In this document: one piece after another, positions 7,161 to 7,699 of the stretch | How the letters are laid out: the number at the start of each line of letters is the position of its first letter | Position numbering within the stretch: position 1 is the stretch's first letter | Source of the DNA: Methyloceanibacter sp. | GTDB taxonomy: Bacteria; Pseudomonadota; Alphaproteobacteria; Rhizobiales; Methyloligellaceae | DNA: 7,699 nt | NCBI GenBank assembly: GCA_016649675.1 | Contig: JAENXG010000118.1 | Location: 1 to 7,699 of the forward strand | Direction: 5' to 3' | The notes under the pieces: generated by a model | The model's database searches: none | Told to the model about the DNA's origin: nothing | What the model saw: the letters and a program-made list of their open reading frames with translations, nothing else | Program-made: the position numbers and the translations under genes

Positions 7161-7209
7161 GAGCATGATCCGGAAAAGTGGGGACCGGTTTTCCGCAAAG
7201 ATCATGCTC
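7161..7209. repeat. Hyphomicrobiales palindromic repeat, full copy
   Basis: GAGCATGATC (7161-7170) is the perfect inverse of GATCATGCTC (7200-7209), and inside it CGGAAAA (7171-7177) pairs perfectly with TTTTCCG (7189-7195), leaving a 4-base bulge and an 11-base loop. I recognise this sequence from memory as a highly repeated intergenic palindrome in rhizobia and relatives, similar in nature to REP elements. It lies between the PepSY-like gene and the response regulator gene, so it would form a long hairpin in any transcript that joins them. Confidence 0.88.
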
Positions 7210-7219
7210 AAACAATAAG

Positions 7220-7241
7220 CTAGAGCGCCATCGCGCTCTAG
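7220..7241 (-). terminator. Nine-bp hairpin with T-rich tail after the PepSY-like gene
   Basis: CTAGAGCGC pairs perfectly with GCGCTCTAG over a four-base loop. On the minus strand it starts 6 bases after the TAG stop of the PepSY-like gene and is followed by CTTATTGTTT, a loosely T-rich tail. This looks like an intrinsic terminator or attenuator for that gene. It is also the second half of the repeat element, as the same arrangement recurs at 7660-7699, so its primary nature may be repeat DNA. Confidence 0.5.
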
Positions 7242-7247
7242 GCCCAC

Positions 7248-7547
7248 CTAAGGCTGCCCGGTCAGAGCGTCAACGATGACGTTGGTCACCGCGCCGGTCG
7301 GCCCGAGCACCACGAGCTTGTAGACGAAACGGCCGCCATCTTGGCAGAGCGCTTGATTGACCACCTTGCCGCCCGTGCGCTTTTGCACCATCTGGTAAAC
7401 CACATTGGCGGGAACCAGCGCGTTTTGCGCGATGATGGAGCTTGCTTTGCTCCAATCGAGGCAGTCCGGCTGTCCGGCTTGGCCGGCAGCCGCCAACGCG
7501 CAAGCGGCAAGGGCCACGCTGCCAGCCAATCTCAACACCCGCCACAT
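7248..7547 (-). CDS. Small secreted PepSY-like protein
   Basis: The 99-residue exported protein has a basic start and hydrophobic stretch (residues 1-about 24) followed by a small mature domain. Two processing modes are possible: cleavage after AGQA (24), giving a soluble periplasmic protein, or lipidation at Cys16 in LAAC. The mature part (about 32-97) has a helix followed by GGKVVNQALCQDGGRFVYKL and VTNVIVDALTG, which resembles the strand pattern and terminal VDAxTG of PepSY domains. Cys29 and Cys68 could form a disulfide. The start ATG has only a weak ribosome binding site. It lies 114 bases upstream of a PhoP/PhoQ-like pair, the position in which FeuN, a small periplasmic inhibitor of FeuQ, is found in Sinorhizobium meliloti. 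A modulator role is inference; family membership is likely but not certain. Confidence 0.75.
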   Translation of the reverse strand: MWRVLRLAGSVALAACALAAAGQAGQPDCLDWSKASSIIAQNALVPANVVYQMVQKRTGGKVVNQALCQDGGRFVYKLVVLGPTGAVTNVIVDALTGQP

Positions 7548-7699
7548 GGTTCAGTCCCGTTATCCTTGTTGGGGCCGGACCCTAAGGGAAAGCGCATGAA
7601 TGACGCATGAACACGAGAGCGTGATCAGAGCGTCCGCAAGGATCATGCGCCAGCGGAAAGCTGGAGCGTCATCGCGAATTGATGCGACGGCGCTCCAGC
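7548..7699. other. Gene-free stretch upstream of the PepSY-like gene
   Basis: No coding region is supported. The proximal part (7548-7616) must hold the leader and probably the promoter of the PepSY-like gene. A GGATAA at about 7560-7565 on the minus strand is a poor -10 candidate without a -35. The distal part is the degenerate repeat copy listed separately. Confidence 0.5.
7617..7699. repeat. Degenerate second copy of the two-hairpin repeat
   Basis: The left part, GAGCGTGATC (7617-7626) against GATCATGCGC (7641-7650), is an imperfect palindrome matching the outer arms of the full copy, but it has lost the inner CGGAAAA/TTTTCCG stem. TCCGCAAGGATCATGCGC (7633-7650) matches 7192-7209 at 16 of 18 bases. 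The right part, AAGCTGGAGCGTCATCGCG (7658-7676), matches 7217-7235 at 17 of 19. Its hairpin pairs GCTGGAGCG (7660-7668) with CGCTCCAGC (7691-7699). The order, orientation and 7-base gap between blocks are the same in both copies. The element may continue past the window edge. Confidence 0.8.

Noticed and set aside
6603..7223. 206-codon plus-strand frame
   Set aside because: It is antisense to the response regulator and runs through the palindromic repeat; no protein-like features.
1..7699. tRNA, rRNA, CRISPR array, transposase, phage or attachment site
   Set aside because: Looked for on both strands and not seen. The only repeats are the two palindromic elements, the short AG tract and small hairpins.

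Overview
The window looks like ordinary chromosomal DNA of an alphaproteobacterium, most likely order Hyphomicrobiales (Rhizobiales). The grounds are high GC, the cytochrome c maturation order ccmI-ccmE-ccmF-ccmH (the rhizobial cycHJKL order), a PhoP/PhoQ-like pair of the FeuP/FeuQ type, and a palindromic repeat beginning GAGCATGATC that I know as common in genomes of this order. I cannot name the genus. All eight protein genes lie on the minus strand, so transcription runs from high to low coordinates.

In transcription order: (1) 7548-7699 has no gene and holds a degenerate copy of a two-hairpin repeat. (2) 7248-7547 encodes a small secreted PepSY-like protein. (3) 7134-7247 holds a well-preserved copy of the same repeat, a terminator-like hairpin, and a possible hairpin over the ribosome binding site of the next gene. 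(4) 6462-7133 and 5108-6472 encode an OmpR/PhoP-class response regulator and a PhoQ/FeuQ-class sensor kinase, overlapping by 11 bases. (5) 4506-4973 encodes a small glycine-zipper lipoprotein of the 17 kDa surface antigen type. (6) 4338 down to 188 is the operon ccmI-ccmE-ccmF-ccmH, with gaps of -4, 22 and 2 bases. (7) 1-187 has no recognisable gene.

The ccm operon encodes the heme ligation part of cytochrome c maturation System I. CcmE carries heme in the periplasm, CcmH reduces or holds the apocytochrome CXXCH cysteines, CcmI chaperones apocytochrome, and CcmF transfers the heme. The heme-export genes (ccmABCD) and the thioredoxin ccmG are not here and must lie elsewhere. The two-component pair and the two small envelope proteins suggest an envelope-sensing neighbourhood, but nothing in the sequence proves a regulatory link to ccm.

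The points most worth following are the small PepSY-like protein, whose position recalls FeuN, the periplasmic modulator of FeuQ in Sinorhizobium, and the two directly repeated two-hairpin elements. These align over 44 bases at a constant offset of 441 bp and bracket that gene exactly. I see no wholly new multi-gene system here.
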